A DNA stretch of 64,000 bases, from NCBI GenBank assembly GCA_963797535.1, contig CAWCPQ010000001.1:2604001-2668000 (forward strand). The letters run 5' to 3'. The position numbers were made by a program, and so were the translations under genes. Shown here one piece after another: positions 27,828 to 38,271 of this stretch. This DNA comes from JAWWOL01 sp963797535. GTDB lineage: Bacteria; Actinomycetota; Actinomycetes; JAWWOL01. Position 1 is the stretch's first letter. The number at the start of each line of letters is the position of its first letter. Below the pieces are notes generated by a model. The model had not been told where the DNA came from. It made no database searches and worked only from the letters and a program-made list of their open reading frames with translations.

Positions 27828-28769
27828 TCAGCCGTCCTGGCGCTTCAGCGCCACCATCGCCACGGTTGTCAGGATCGCGGTCAGCACCAGGAAGATCGCA
27901 GCCTCGGTGAGCTGGAAGGACCAGTAGCGTCCGGCCGGCTGGTACTTCGTGACCTGCGCGTAGCCGAGCTTGCGCAGGCACGCGGCTGCCGCGGCGCGGG
28001 TGGCCGAGGACGAAGCGCAGGACTCCGGCAACCTGAGGGTGCTGCCGTGCAGCACCTGTCCGTGCAGCTGGATGGCTGTGCTCATGACCCAGCTGCCGTG
28101 GGGGGCGCCGTTCGAGCCGGCCCCAAGGGATGACGTCAGCGTGAGCGGGGCCCGAAGGTGCGGCCGGACGAAGCCCTCCACGACCAGTCGGGTGACGAAG
28201 AAGACGCCGATCGTCGTGGCAATCGCCGGCAGCGTGCGCCGCCACAGCACGCCGCAGGCCAACCCGAGCGCCGCGGCGAACAGCGTGTAGGCAACCGGCA
28301 TCAGGCCCTGGATGTCGAACGGCAGCCCTTCGAAACGGTTGTGGTGGTAGGAGTTGAGCGTGCCGGACCACCAGGTGACGAGGCCGCTGAGCATCGCGCC
28401 GATCGCCACCGAGCTGACGAGCAGCAGGAGCACCTTGGAGCGCATCCAGGTTCGGCGGGTGACCGACTGGGTCCACACCAGGCGGTTGGTGCCGTTGTCG
28501 AGCTCGCGACCCACGATCGTCGCGCCCCAGAACACGCCCACCAGGGCCGGCACCAGCACCGTGAAGTTGACCAGGTTGATCAACGGCCCCCAGCCCTGGA
28601 ACAGGACGAGGTCGCCACAGGTGTCGGTCGACGGGCAGTTGCTCACGGCGTCGTGATAGATGTGCGCCATCCGGAGCCGGTGAGCCAGAGCAGGATCGCC
28701 CAGCGCTGCCAGGATGGCCAGGCTCATGAGCCCCTGCCGGCGGTGCTGACGCCACAGCAGCCAGGTCAT
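27828..28769 (-). CDS. ABC transporter permease
   Basis: A 313-residue membrane protein with six predicted hydrophobic segments. It begins MTWLLWRQHRRQGL, as in actinobacterial ABC-2 type permeases of GntR/YtrA-controlled operons, and contains ATIVGRELDNGTNRLVWTQSVTRRTW, a family phrase. A large extracytoplasmic region follows the first helix, with paired cysteines (NCPSTDTCGDL). ATG 28769 overlaps the stop of the ATPase gene (ATGA). It is the third gene of a regulator-ATPase-permease operon. The substrate is unknown; in the YtrA group such operons respond to cell-wall antibiotics. Confidence 0.85.
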   Translation of the reverse strand: MTWLLWRQHRRQGLMSLAILAALGDPALAHRLRMAHIYHDAVSNCPSTDTCGDLVLFQGWGPLINLVNFTVLVPALVGVFWGATIVGRELDNGTNRLVWTQSVTRRTWMRSKVLLLLVSSVAIGAMLSGLVTWWSGTLNSYHHNRFEGLPFDIQGLMPVAYTLFAAALGLACGVLWRRTLPAIATTIGVFFVTRLVVEGFVRPHLRAPLTLTSSLGAGSNGAPHGSWVMSTAIQLHGQVLHGSTLRLPESCASSSATRAAAAACLRKLGYAQVTKYQPAGRYWSFQLTEAAIFLVLTAILTTVAMVALKRQDG

Positions 28770-29664
28770 GCGACCACCCCTTCCAGGTGGGTGCGGCCGG
28801 CTCCTCGCCGGCCGTGCTCCAGGTAGGCCAGGACGACGTCCTCGAGGCCGAGCTCCTCGGCCTGCCACGCGGGGTCGTACAGCGGCCCGTTCAGCCGCAG
28901 CCAGACCAGGGTCTGGCGCTGGGTCTGCTCGACCCGCAGCACCAGGTGGTCGCGCTCGAGATCGCGGATGTCCCGGCGGTCGGCGGTGAGCAGTCGATGG
29001 GTGGCGAGGACCACGTCGACGTCCTCGGCGAGCATCGTGTGGGCTGCCTCGAGCACGACCAAGTGGTCGCAGACCCGCTCGAGGTCGCTGACCAGGTGGG
29101 TCGACAGCACGACCGTCAGCTCGCCATCCGCCTCGGCGACGGCACCGCTCAAGGTCGAGAGAAAGTCCTTGCGTGCCAGGGGATCCAAGGCTGCGACCGG
29201 CTCATCGAGGAGCAACACCTGCGGCCGCTTCCCCAGCGCCAGAGCCAGCGCGACCTGGCTCGCTGGCCACCCGACAACGTGCCGACCCGCTGGTCGAACG
29301 GGATCTTGAGATCCTCCAGCCGGCCCCTCGCGATGGAGTCGTCCCACCGGGGGTTCAGGGCTGCGCCCATCTGCAGGTGGTCCTCGGTCGTCCATCGCTG
29401 GTACATCGGCACCTCCTGCGCGAGGTAGCCGACGGTGGACAGGAAGTCGACGGAGTCCGCGGGCGCCACGCCCTGCACCAGCGCGCTGCCGGTGCTGGGA
29501 TGACTCAGGCCGACGAGCAGCCGCAGCAACGTGGTCTTGCCGGCGCCGTTGGCACCCACCAGGCCGCACACCCGGCCCGCCGGGATGTCGAACGACGCAT
29601 CCTGCAACGCCCACTTCTTGCCGTACCGCTTGCCCAGACCCTCCACGTGGACTGCCGCAATCAT
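28766..29664 (-). CDS. ABC transporter ATP-binding protein (one apparent frame break)
   Basis: The start MIAAVHVEGLGKRYGKKWAL is followed by Walker A GANGAGKTTLL, signature VGTLSGGQRA, Walker B VLLLDEPVAALDPL and switch His in VVLSTHLVSDLE, a complete ABC nucleotide-binding domain plus a C-terminal extension. The frame changes at about 29266, directly after the signature motif, where one base appears missing between GGQRA and QVALALALGKRP. Coding is otherwise perfect, so I annotate it as one gene of about 299 residues. It overlaps the GntR gene by 4 bp (ATGA) and the permease by 4 bp. Confidence 0.85.
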
Positions 29665-30053
29665 GCGATCGCCTCGTCCCCGCTGGCCCGCAGCTCCGAC
29701 CGCAGCAGGCTCTCCATGTCGGCGTCGCTCAAGCCGGCGTCGCGCGCCTTGCCGATCCAGGTGGACAGGCCCTTGGACAGCTGGGCCCGTACCAGCGGCG
29801 GCGGGCCGTCCGGCAGGCGTACGACGAAGGTGCCGACGCCCTGCCGTCCCTCGACGAGGCCTTGGTACTCGAGATCGCGATAGGCCTTGGACACCGTGTT
29901 GGGGTTGACCGCCAGCGAGCCGGCCACCTCCTTGACCGTCGGCAGCCGGTCGCCGGGACGCAGGACGCCGCTCAGCAGCGCCTGCCGGACCTGCTCGACC
30001 AGCTGCGCGTACGGCGGCAGGCCGGACCTGCTGGTCAGGTGGAAGATCAGCAT
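29661..30053 (-). CDS. GntR-family (YtrA-type) repressor
   Basis: A 130-residue regulator. The N-terminal winged helix-turn-helix contains PPYAQLVEQVRQALLSGVLRPGDRLPTVKEVAGSLAVNPNTVSKAYRDLE in outline (short pieces: RPGDRLPTVKEVA, NPNTVSKAYRDLE). It is followed by only about 50 residues, the small effector tail of the YtrA subfamily. ATG 30053 has AGGAG upstream. It is the first gene of the ABC operon, and its promoter overlaps a perfect 26-bp dyad, so autorepression is very likely. The ligand is unknown. Confidence 0.93.
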   Translation of the reverse strand: MLIFHLTSRSGLPPYAQLVEQVRQALLSGVLRPGDRLPTVKEVAGSLAVNPNTVSKAYRDLEYQGLVEGRQGVGTFVVRLPDGPPPLVRAQLSKGLSTWIGKARDAGLSDADMESLLRSELRASGDEAIA

Positions 30054-30063
30054 CGCAGACTCC

Positions 30064-30115
30064 TAGTTCACTAGATGACTAGTGAACTATCAACCTGACT
30101 CATCGGCGTTGTCAA
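30064..30115 (-). promoter_or_regulatory. Promoter and perfect GntR operator of the ABC operon
   Basis: On the minus strand, -35 TTGACA (30115-30110), an 18-bp spacer and -10 GATAGT (30091-30086). The operator TAGTTCACTAG-ATGA-CTAGTGAACTA spans 30064-30089, with perfect 11-bp arms, and overlaps the -10 box and transcript start. This is one of the strongest promoter and operator signals in the window. Binding of the adjacent YtrA-type repressor would block RNA polymerase. Confidence 0.85.
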
Positions 30116-30120
30116 GGCGG

Positions 30121-32092
30121 TCAGACGACGTGAACCGGCAGCGCCTTGCTGGTCACGGCCGCGTGATAGGCGTCGGCGGCCTTCACGAAGCGGTAGAGCA
30201 GGTGCCCCTTGGACAGCGGCCGGATCAGCACGGAACGCCGCCCCGCGCTGCCCAGACGGGCCTTCGTGAAGTCCACCCACTTGTGGTGCACGAATCGTTG
30301 TACGAGAACAATCTGCCCGCCGTGACCGGGCACCACGACGTTCAGCCCGATCGTTTGGCCGTGCCGCACGAACGGCTTGCTCAGCACCGCCGTCAGGACC
30401 GGCCGGACGATCAGGGTGAACCGGGCGCTGGTCGAGCCGACCTCGTTGCCCGAAGCGGCGATGTGCAGCCGGTAGTCCGAGGACTGCTTGGGCCTGACCA
30501 CCGCCGACACGAAACCGGGGCCGGCGACCCTGATGGTCCTGATCGTCGTCCAGCGGTTGCGGTTGTGCGGCGACGACTGCAACAACGCCACCGCGCCGTC
30601 GGCCCCCATACCGTCGGGTCGTAGTGCGGTGCCGTCGATCGGGACGGCCTCCCCCTCGCGCACGGTCTGCGATGCCTTCCCGTTGACCGGTCGCGCCGAC
30701 AGCAGCGAAGCCTGGCCGCCGGACACCAACCCCGCCGGCGACGCTGGCCCGCCGGCGGAGGCGCTCACCCGCACGGTCCCGCCGACCGGCTGGCCGACCG
30801 CGAAGGTCACGCCCTCGGGGCTGGTCCAACGCTTGCCCGTACGGGAGGACCGACGTAGCCAGCGAATGGTCGGCCGGGGTCAGGTCGAGCAGATAGGTCT
30901 GGCGCGGTGCCCACTGCGAGTACGCGCCCGCCTTCACGTCGACCTTGGAGTCGTCGACGTGCACCAGGACGCCGTTGGTGGCACCGGCCGGCAGCCTCGC
31001 GTCGCTGCCGACGGGTGCTCGGTTCTCGAACCAGTACGTGCGCGTCGCACTCGCCCGATAGGACACCGCGTGCACGGCTGCGGACTGCTGCTCGTACGGA
31101 ACCAGGTTCGCCGACGTGTTGGCCGTCAGCTGCGCCTCTCGGCCGCCCCGCAGCCAGCCGAGGACGTCCTTCTGGCTGGCGGAGTACTGCGCGACGGTCG
31201 ATGAGGCCCCCATCGCGTCGAACGGGTCGCCGTAGTCGGAGTAGGCGCAGTTGTCAGCGGCGGCGTCCGGCGCGGCCGTCGCCGTGGAGGTGCCGTGCCT
31301 CGTGCACACCGCCGCATGGGCGTGGTAGAGCCCATAGTTGTGGCCCTGCTCGTGAATCGTCGTACGGGCGTCCATCACGCCGTTGAGCCACACATGCTGG
31401 CCTGGTGCTTCGGCGAACCCCGCCACGTTGTTGCAGCTCGGGTCCGCGCTGTGCGGGAAGTAGACGACCACGCGGTCGAAGGAGTTTCCGTTGTAGCCCG
31501 CGGCGGACAGAGCATGCGTCGTGAGGACGTCGCTGATGTTCCCGTCCGAGCACAGCCCCGGTGCTGGGGCTGCCACGTGCACCCAGTGGGTCACGGTGGT
31601 GCTCAAGCTGAGATGACCGTAGGAGGTCTGGCCGAACCAGTGACTGTCGCCGGCGAAGACGTTGGCTGCTGACGTCGGCGTGACGGAGTCCGGGGCTGTC
31701 CAGGTGGCCAGGATCACGAGAACCTTCGTGACGCCTGCGATGAGCGGTTCGTCGGGAACGAACGCGGTGACCTTCGCACTGGACACGTCCAGGTTGGCGC
31801 CGCTGAGCCGGCCCTTCACCTGCACGGAGTCGCCGCTGCGGAAGGCGATCCCGTTGCCGAGCGTGACGTTGTAGACCTGACCGCCGGACAGGATCTCCTG
31901 GCGAAAACCGTCCGCGCCGGGGTGGCCGATTGTCCCGTCCACGTGCATCAGCGTGTAGGTCCCGGACACAGTCGTCGCGGCTGGGCCATCGGCTGCGACG
32001 GCTGCACTCGGCGCGAGCATGGCAACGATGGCCGCCGCGGCGGCGAACAGCCCGGCTCGCCGGAACAGCGTTCCGCTCTTGCTGCCAACCAC
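30121..32092 (-). CDS. Secreted zinc metalloprotease of metzincin type (one apparent frame break)
   Basis: It starts at GTG 32092 with a signal peptide (RRAGLFAAAAAIVAMLAPSA, cleaved near AVAADG). A prodomain-like beta region leads to a protease domain with the zinc motif HEQGHNYGLYHAH (HExGHxxGxxH) and a downstream Met-turn-like DAMGAS, which places it in the metzincins near the gametolysin/M11 group. The C-terminal part is beta-rich and may bind substrate or wall (VTFAVGQPVGGTVRVS, FVSAVVRPKQSSDYRL). The frame changes near 30840, where LATSVLP should continue as RTGKRWTSPEGVTFAVG. I treat this as an indel error. The length would be about 657 residues. It shares no operon with its neighbours. 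Confidence 0.82.
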
Positions 32093-32192
32093 GCTTCGGT
32101 GCCCCGTCCTGCCTGACGTCCCGACAAGAGTCGGAAGTCAGGCAGGGCCGGTTGTACGCCCATCTGGCCCAGTGCGCGGGCCCGGACGGCGT

Positions 32193-34499
32193 CTAGACGG
32201 AGATGACCGATTCGTGCTCGTCGCTGCTGCCCGCGGCCGCGGCCTGGGGCAGCTGGCGGCGCTTGGACACGACAACAGCCGTCACCAGGATCGCGACGGC
32301 AACGAGGGAGATGGTGATGCGCAGCGCCGTGTTGGCGTGCGCGCCCTCGTGGTACTTGACCACGCTGGGGGCGATCAGCAGCGCCACCAGGTTCATCACC
32401 TTGAGCAGCGGGTTGATCGCCGGGCCGGCAGTGTCCTTGAACGGGTCACCGACCGTGTCACCGATGATGGTCGCCGTGTGGGCATCGGAGCCCTTGCCCC
32501 CGTTGACACCCTCCTCGACCAGCTTCTTGGCGTTGTCCCAGGCGCCACCGGAGTTGGACAAGAACACCGCCATCAGCAAGCCGCAGGCGATGGCCCCACC
32601 GAGGTAGGCGCCGAGCGGGGCGTAGCCGAAGGCGAAGCCGACGGCAACGGGTGCGAGGACTGCGAGCAGGCCGGGCACGACCAGCTCACGCAGCGAGTCA
32701 CGCGTACAGATGTCGACGACGGCGCCGTAGTTGGGGCGCTCGGAGTAGTCCATGATGCCGGGGTGCAGGCGGAACTGCTCGCGCACCTCGAAGACCACTC
32801 GTCCCGCCGCCCGGCCCACGGCACTGATCGCCATGCCGGCGAAGAAGAAGACGGCTGCGGCACCGAGGATCAGGCCGACGAGCACATCGGGCCGGTCCAC
32901 GGACAGGGCAAAGCTGCCGGGATCGACCAGCCCCGTTCCGAGAACCGCCGTACGGAAGGAGCCGAACAGTGCGGTGGCCGCGAGCACGGCTGTCGCGATC
33001 GCGATGCCCTTGGTGATGGCCTTGGTGGTGTTGCCCACCGCGTCGAGCGACGTCAGCGCAACGGCACCGGGGCCGCCGGTGGCGCCGGACATCTCGGCGA
33101 TGCCCTGCGCGTTGTCAGCCACCGGGCCGAAGGTGTCCATCGAGACGATGACGCCGACGGTGGTGAGCAGTCCCGTACCGGCAAGGGCAACAGCGAACAG
33201 TGACACGGTCACCGACTGCTGGCCGAGCAGGTAGGCGGAGTAGACGGCCGCGCAGATGAGGACCGCGGAGTAGACCGCGGACTCGAGGCCGACCGAGATG
33301 CCGGACAGGATCGTGGTGGCCGGGCCGGTGAGCGAAGCCTCGACGATGTCCTTGACCGGCTTGCGGTTGGTCTCGGTGAAGTAGCCGGTGAGCACCTGGA
33401 TCGCCGCGGCGAGGATCAGGCCGATGATGACCGCGACGATCGCGATGATCCGCGGGTTGCCCTTCTGGTCGCCGAGCGCGCCGTGGAAGTCGTGGAAGCT
33501 CGACGGCAGGTAGGCGAACGAGGCGATGACCACCAGGATCGCGGAGATGATCGCCGAGAGGAAGAAGCCCCGGTTGATCGCCGCCATGGCGTTGCGGTCG
33601 TTGGGCCGCGGCGCCACCGCGAAGATGCCGATCACGGCGGTGACGACGCCGATGGCGGGGACGATCAGCGGGAAGACGATGCCCTTGAAGCCGAACGCGA
33701 CCGAGCCGAGGATCAGCGCCGCGACGAGCATGACGGCGTAGGACTCGAAGAGGTCGGCGGCCATGCCGGCGCAGTCGCCGACGTTGTCACCGACGTTGTC
33801 GGCGATCGTGGCCGCGTTGCGCGGGTCGTCCTCCGGGATGTTGTTCTCGACCTTGCCGACGAGGTCCGCGCCGACGTCGGCGGCCTTGGTGAAGATGCCG
33901 CCGCCGACCCGCATGAACATCGCGAGCAGCGCGGCGCCGAAGCCGAAGCCCTCGAGCACTTGGGCGGCGTTCTCGTTGTAGATCAAGACGACCAGCGAGG
34001 CGCCGAACAGCCCCAGGCCGACGGTGAACATGCCGCAGACGCCACCGGTGCGGAACGCGATGCGGGTGGCCTTCTTGGCGCCCTCGTTGTGAGCGGCAGC
34101 TGCCACCCGGACGTTGCCACGCACGGCGAGGCTCATGCCCACGTAACCGGTCAGCGCGGAGAACCCGGCACCGACCAGGAAGAAGATCGATCTGCCCCAG
34201 CGCACGTCACTGTTGACGGCCGGGAGCACCAGCAGCACGAAGAAGACGATGAAGGCGAAGACGCCGAGCGTCCGGAACTGGCGGGCGAGGTAGGCGGCCG
34301 CGCCTTCCTGGATCGACGTCGCGATCTCCTGCATCTTCTCCGAACCCGTGCTCGCGGCGAGCACCTCGCGAGCCAGCAGTCCAGCGACCACCAGGGCGAA
34401 CAGGGCCACCACCGCCACGACCACGACGACGGTGTAGTCGCCGCCGCTCACGTGGGTCGTGAGCCCGCCGGACGCGGCAAGGCTCGTGGTCCGCAGCAT
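32193..34499 (-). CDS. hppA: Membrane-bound proton-pumping pyrophosphatase
   Basis: A 768-residue protein with about 16 membrane segments. Pyrophosphate-site motifs are present: KAADVGADLVGKVENNIPED, NVGDNVGDCAGMAADLFES and, near the C-terminus, GAWDNAKKLVEEG. The segment VGNTTKAITKGIAI has Lys where K+-dependent enzymes have Ala, so this is the K+-independent H+-pumping class. It converts PPi hydrolysis into a proton gradient. ATG 34499 is preceded by GAGGAGG. The gene follows bldG and its partner in the conserved actinomycete order, but a terminator hairpin separates them, so it probably has its own promoter. Confidence 0.95.
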   Translation of the reverse strand: MLRTTSLAASGGLTTHVSGGDYTVVVVVAVVALFALVVAGLLAREVLAASTGSEKMQEIATSIQEGAAAYLARQFRTLGVFAFIVFFVLLVLPAVNSDVRWGRSIFFLVGAGFSALTGYVGMSLAVRGNVRVAAAAHNEGAKKATRIAFRTGGVCGMFTVGLGLFGASLVVLIYNENAAQVLEGFGFGAALLAMFMRVGGGIFTKAADVGADLVGKVENNIPEDDPRNAATIADNVGDNVGDCAGMAADLFESYAVMLVAALILGSVAFGFKGIVFPLIVPAIGVVTAVIGIFAVAPRPNDRNAMAAINRGFFLSAIISAILVVIASFAYLPSSFHDFHGALGDQKGNPRIIAIVAVIIGLILAAAIQVLTGYFTETNRKPVKDIVEASLTGPATTILSGISVGLESAVYSAVLICAAVYSAYLLGQQSVTVSLFAVALAGTGLLTTVGVIVSMDTFGPVADNAQGIAEMSGATGGPGAVALTSLDAVGNTTKAITKGIAIATAVLAATALFGSFRTAVLGTGLVDPGSFALSVDRPDVLVGLILGAAAVFFFAGMAISAVGRAAGRVVFEVREQFRLHPGIMDYSERPNYGAVVDICTRDSLRELVVPGLLAVLAPVAVGFAFGYAPLGAYLGGAIACGLLMAVFLSNSGGAWDNAKKLVEEGVNGGKGSDAHTATIIGDTVGDPFKDTAGPAINPLLKVMNLVALLIAPSVVKYHEGAHANTALRITISLVAVAILVTAVVVSKRRQLPQAAAAGSSDEHESVISV

Positions 34500-34523
34500 G
34501 GATCCTCCTCGTAGGTACGGCGA

Positions 34524-34535
34524 GGTCGGCCGACC
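34524..34535. promoter_or_regulatory. Palindrome in the hppA leader
   Basis: GGTCGGCCGACC is a perfect 12-bp palindrome 25 bp upstream of the hppA start, between a minus-strand TTATTGG and the ribosome site. It may be a regulator site or a small RNA hairpin. GC-rich palindromes of this size arise by chance, so support is weak. Confidence 0.25.
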
Positions 34536-34604
34536 AATAAGGTCAGCGGCCCGACGCCGTCGTCGGACCGGCCCCAGTCACGTCGGGGCAGACGCGGCAT
34601 ATTA

Positions 34605-34622
34605 CCCGACGGAAGCGTCGGG
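34605..34622 (-). terminator. Hairpin terminator behind the bldG-antisigma operon
   Basis: On the minus strand CCCGACG-CTTC-CGTCGGG forms a perfect 7-bp stem with a stable tetraloop, 7 bp after the anti-sigma factor stop and followed by TAATAT. It fits the end of the bldG transcript ahead of hppA. Confidence 0.7.
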
Positions 34623-34629
34623 CCGACGG

Positions 34630-35143
34630 TCACACTGGCAGATCGAGGTCCAGGGCCCGCTCCGACAGCGACTGAGTATCCGTGGCGATCCGGCCGGCGG
34701 GCCACTGCATGCGCACCCTGGTGCCGCGGACCGGGCCCGGCGAGATCGTCACGGCGTCGACCAGCCCCGAGATCACGGCGAGAACGACACCCGAGGGCAG
34801 CCCGTCCGCGAAGTCGTCCAACTCTTCGGCGGGTGCGTCGATGACCTCGAGCAGGTCGGCGGGGCCCTCGTCCGGAATCGCGGCCGCGTCGTACGGACCC
34901 TCGTCGACCACCTCGACCGACAGCGAGCCGTCCTCGTCGGTGAGGAAGAGCGCGACCGGGCGCGTCGGGGGCGAACCTCTGGTGCAGCCGCACGGCGCGC
35001 GAGCACGCCTCACCCACAGCGAGCCGCAGCTCGTCGAGCAGCGACTCCTCGACGTGGGTGCGGCGCGCGACCGCGACCGCCATCAGCCGGGCGGTCCGAA
35101 CGTGCTCCGGCAGCGGGGAGAACCTGATCTCTACGGTGGGCAT
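34630..35143 (-). CDS. RsbW/SpoIIAB-like anti-sigma factor kinase, partner of BldG (one apparent frame break)
   Basis: About 171 residues starting MPTVEIRFSPLPEHVRTARL, a GHKL-type ATPase fold with VEESLLDELRLAVGEACSRA (N-box region) and TDEDGSLSVEVVDEG. The downstream acidic segment and the end VRGTRVRMQWP fit anti-sigma factors. Such proteins bind a sigma factor and phosphorylate the antagonist BldG on serine. The frame changes at about 34957 in CGCCCGG, where one base is extra: APDAP should continue directly with VALFLTDEDG. It lies 17 bp behind bldG, as in Streptomyces where this partner gene follows bldG. Confidence 0.82.
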
Positions 35144-35160
35144 CGAGGGGGCGGCGGCCG

Positions 35161-35502
35161 TCAGTCGGTCGCCGACAACGCTTCCTCGACGGAGGTGTGG
35201 ATCGGGAAGACCTTGGTCAGGCCGGTGATGCGGAAGATCTTGAGGATGCGCTCCTGCGAGCAGACCAGACGAAGTGACCCGTCGTGGGCGCGCACCCGCT
35301 TGAGCCCGCCGACCAGCACGCCGAGGCCGGTGGAGTCGAGGAAGTCGACGCCCTCCATGTCCACGACCAGGTGGTAGTTGCCACTCGAGACCAGGTCGAT
35401 CAGCTGTTCGCGCAGCTTGGGCGCGGTGTAGACGTCGATCTCTCCGCCCACGACAACGACGGTGGCGTCGCCTTCGGTCCGGGTCGACAGGGACAAGTCC
35501 AC
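35161..35502 (-). CDS. bldG: Anti-sigma factor antagonist BldG
   Basis: A 113-residue STAS-domain protein nearly identical in pattern to Streptomyces BldG. It has DLSLSTRTEGDATVVVVGGE, EIDVYTAPKLREQL, the phosphorylation motif DFLDSTGLGVLVGG (Ser of DST) and the C-terminal IFRITGLTKVFPIHTSVEEA. When unphosphorylated it binds the anti-sigma factor and frees a sigma factor. In Streptomyces it controls aerial growth and antibiotics; here the output is unknown. GTG 35502 start. The next gene is its kinase and anti-sigma partner. The 290-bp region upstream, shared with the divergent helicase, includes a GGAGCA-ACGC-TGCTCC dyad at 35600-35615. Confidence 0.95.
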   Translation of the reverse strand: MDLSLSTRTEGDATVVVVGGEIDVYTAPKLREQLIDLVSSGNYHLVVDMEGVDFLDSTGLGVLVGGLKRVRAHDGSLRLVCSQERILKIFRITGLTKVFPIHTSVEEALSATD

Positions 35503-35792
35503 GAAGTCCTCCAGCGCCAGTACGGCTCTCCGGGCGCCCCCCGATGGGAGCGCAGCTTGCTACATGATCACCACAGGACGAGCCTACGACGACCGGTACG
35601 GAGCAACGCTGCTCCGCCGGGTCATGGGATCACCGGACCGCCGTGCTGGGGCCCTACCCGATGATCCTCTGATCTAACCACGCTTACCGGCTGGCCAGGG
35701 CGAGTCCGGAACGCTTGATCAACAAAGCCCGCGGCGGTGGCGAGGGCGGGATCCAGCCCCGCTGTCGCACCCGCGTGCCAAACTCAACAATC

Positions 35793-38214
35793 GTGTCAGC
35801 ACAGCCGATGAGCGACCTCTTCACTGCCGCCGGAGGGTCCACCGCGCGGCTGCTGACCACTGCGCTGGGCTCTCGCGCGGCCAACGTCACCCACGTCGAG
35901 CACGTGCCAGCCCGGCCGGCGCGTACGACCGACTGGCCGGGCTGGGTCGCCCCGCTCGTGGTCGACCGGCTCGGACTGGCCGGGGTCGCACTCCCCTGGA
36001 CCCACCAGGCGCAGGCTGCCTCGTTGGCCTTCCAGGGCCGGTCGACGGTGATCGCCACCGGCACCGCGTCGGGTAAGTCCCTGGCCTACCTGTTGCCCGT
36101 GCTGACGACGCTGATCGACTCCGGCGACGGCCTGCGCCCGAGCACCGCGCTCTACCTCTCCCCCACCAAGGCACTTGCCACCGACCAGCTGCGGGCGATC
36201 CACGGGCTGCAGATCACGCCAGGTCCGGGCAGCGACCTACGACGGTGACACCCCGCGCGAGGAGCGGGACTGGGTTCGCACCCACGCCAACTTCATCCTC
36301 ACCAACCCGGACATGCTCCATCACGCGATGCTGCCGGGCCACGCCCGATGGGCGCAGTTCCTGCGCGGCCTGCGCTACGTGGTGATCGACGAGTGCCACG
36401 GCTACCGCGGCGTCTTCGGCTCCCACGTGGCCCAGGTGCTGCGCCGGCTCAGACGGCTGTGCGCGAAGTACGGCGCGGACCCGGTCTTCATCCTGGCCTC
36501 CGCCACGGTGACCGACCCTGCCGTCTCCGCGGGGCGGCTCACGGGGGTCGAGATGACGGCCGTCACCGACGACGGTTCGCCTCGCGGTGCGCTCGCCTTC
36601 GCCCTGGTCGAGCCGCCGTTGCAGGACCGGTTCGCTGGGGAGAACGGCGCTCCCGTCCGCCGGTCCGCCACCGCCGAGACCGCCGACCTGCTCGCCGACC
36701 TCGTGGTCTCGGGGGTGCGCACGATTGCCTTCGTACGGTCGCGCCGTGGGGTCGAGGCGGTGGCCACCAGCACGCGGCGTGCACTGGCCGAGGTCGATCC
36801 GGAGCTGGCGGGGCGGGTAGCGGCCTACCGTGGCGGCTACCTGCCGGAGGAGCGTCGCAGCCTCGAGCGGGCCCTGCAGTCCGGACGACTGATCGGTCTG
36901 GCCGCAACGCAGGCGCTCGAGCTCGGCGTCGACATCGCCGGTCTCGACGCGGTCGTCATCACCGGGTTCCCCGGCACCATTGCCTCGTTGTGGCAGCAGT
37001 CCGGCCGGGCCGGGCGAGCCGGACAGGGCGCGCTGGCCGTGCTGGTCGCGCGTGACGACCCGCTGGACACCTACCTCGTCCACCATCCCGAGGCGCTGTT
37101 CGGCCGGCCGGTCGAGGCGACCGTTCTCGACCCCAGCAACCCGTACGTCCTCGGCCCGCACCTGTGTGCAGCCGCCGCGGAGCTGCCGCTGACGCCGGAG
37201 GACGTCGAAGTCTTCGGTGCGACGATGCCCCAGCTGCTGGACGACCTGTGCGAACGCGGCCTGCTGCGTTGCCGGCCGACCGGGTGGTACTGGACCCGCA
37301 ACGAACGCGCCACCGCGCTGGCCGACCTGCGCGGCACCGGCGGCGCACCGGTGCGGGTCGTCGAGGAGCAGACCGGCCGACTGCTCGGCACTGTCGACCA
37401 CGCGATGTCGCACAGCACGGTCCATCGCGGCGCTGTCTACGTTCATCAGGGCGAGTCCTACCTCGTCAGTGAGCTCGACCTGGACGAGTGCGTGGCCCTG
37501 GTCGGGCGGGCCGAACCCGACTACAGCACCTCGGCGCGCGACCTGACGGACATCAGCATCGTCGAGACCGAGCTGACCCAGCCCGGCGGCCTGGACACGG
37601 GGGTCGCGCTGCACTTCGGCACGGTCGACGTGAGCAACCAGGTGGTGGCGTTCCTGAAGAAGCGGCTGGGCACGGGCGAGGTGCTCGGCGAGGAACCCCT
37701 CGACCTGCCGGTACGGCATCTGCGGACCCGAGCGGTCTGGTGGACGGCCGACGAGGGTCTGCTCGAGCGCGCCGGACTCGGCTGGACCGACATCCCCGGT
37801 GCCGCGCACGCCGCCGAGCACGCCTCGATCGGGCTGCTGCCACTGTTCGCCACCTGCGACCGCTGGGACATCGGCGGCGTCTCGACCGCCCTGCACCTGG
37901 ACACCGGGCTGGCCACGATCTTCGTCTACGACGGGCACCCCGGCGGAGCCGGCTTCGCCGAGCAAGGCTTTCATCGGGGCCGGGCGTGGCTGCAGGCCAC
38001 GCACGACGCGATCAAGGCCTGCAGGTGTGACAGCGGCTGCCCGTCCTGCGTCCAGTCCCCGAAGTGCGGCAACGGCAACGACCCGCTGGACAAGGCGGGG
38101 GCGGTTGCCCTGCTGCGGGCAGCCCTGGCCGGCCTGCCCGTCGACCTCGCGGCCACTGAGGACCGGCACATCCCGGCGGTCGATGCCGGCGTGAAGGGTC
38201 ACCCAGCGGGGTAG
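35793..38214 (+). CDS. DECH-box helicase of the YprA/MrfA type (one apparent frame break)
   Basis: About 807 residues. The N-terminal helicase core has Walker A ATGTASGKSLAYLLP, motif II VVIDECHGYRG, SATVTDPA (motif III-like) and motif VI QQSGRAGRAGQG. The C-terminal half is a DUF1998-like region ending with the four-cysteine cluster CRCDSGCPSCVQSPKCGNGN. This matches bacterial YprA/MrfA helicases, which act in repair of mitomycin-type DNA damage. The reading frame changes at about 36222, between AIHGLQITP and VRAATYDGDTPREERD. One extra base in CCAGG is the likely cause. GTG 35793 or ATG 35808 may be the start; neither has a clear ribosome site. It is divergent from bldG. Confidence 0.88.
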
Positions 38215-38271
38215 TTGCCCAGCGAGCCGGCGGACCGTTCGCCGCCGCGCACGCTGGAAGGAGTGAGCCCC

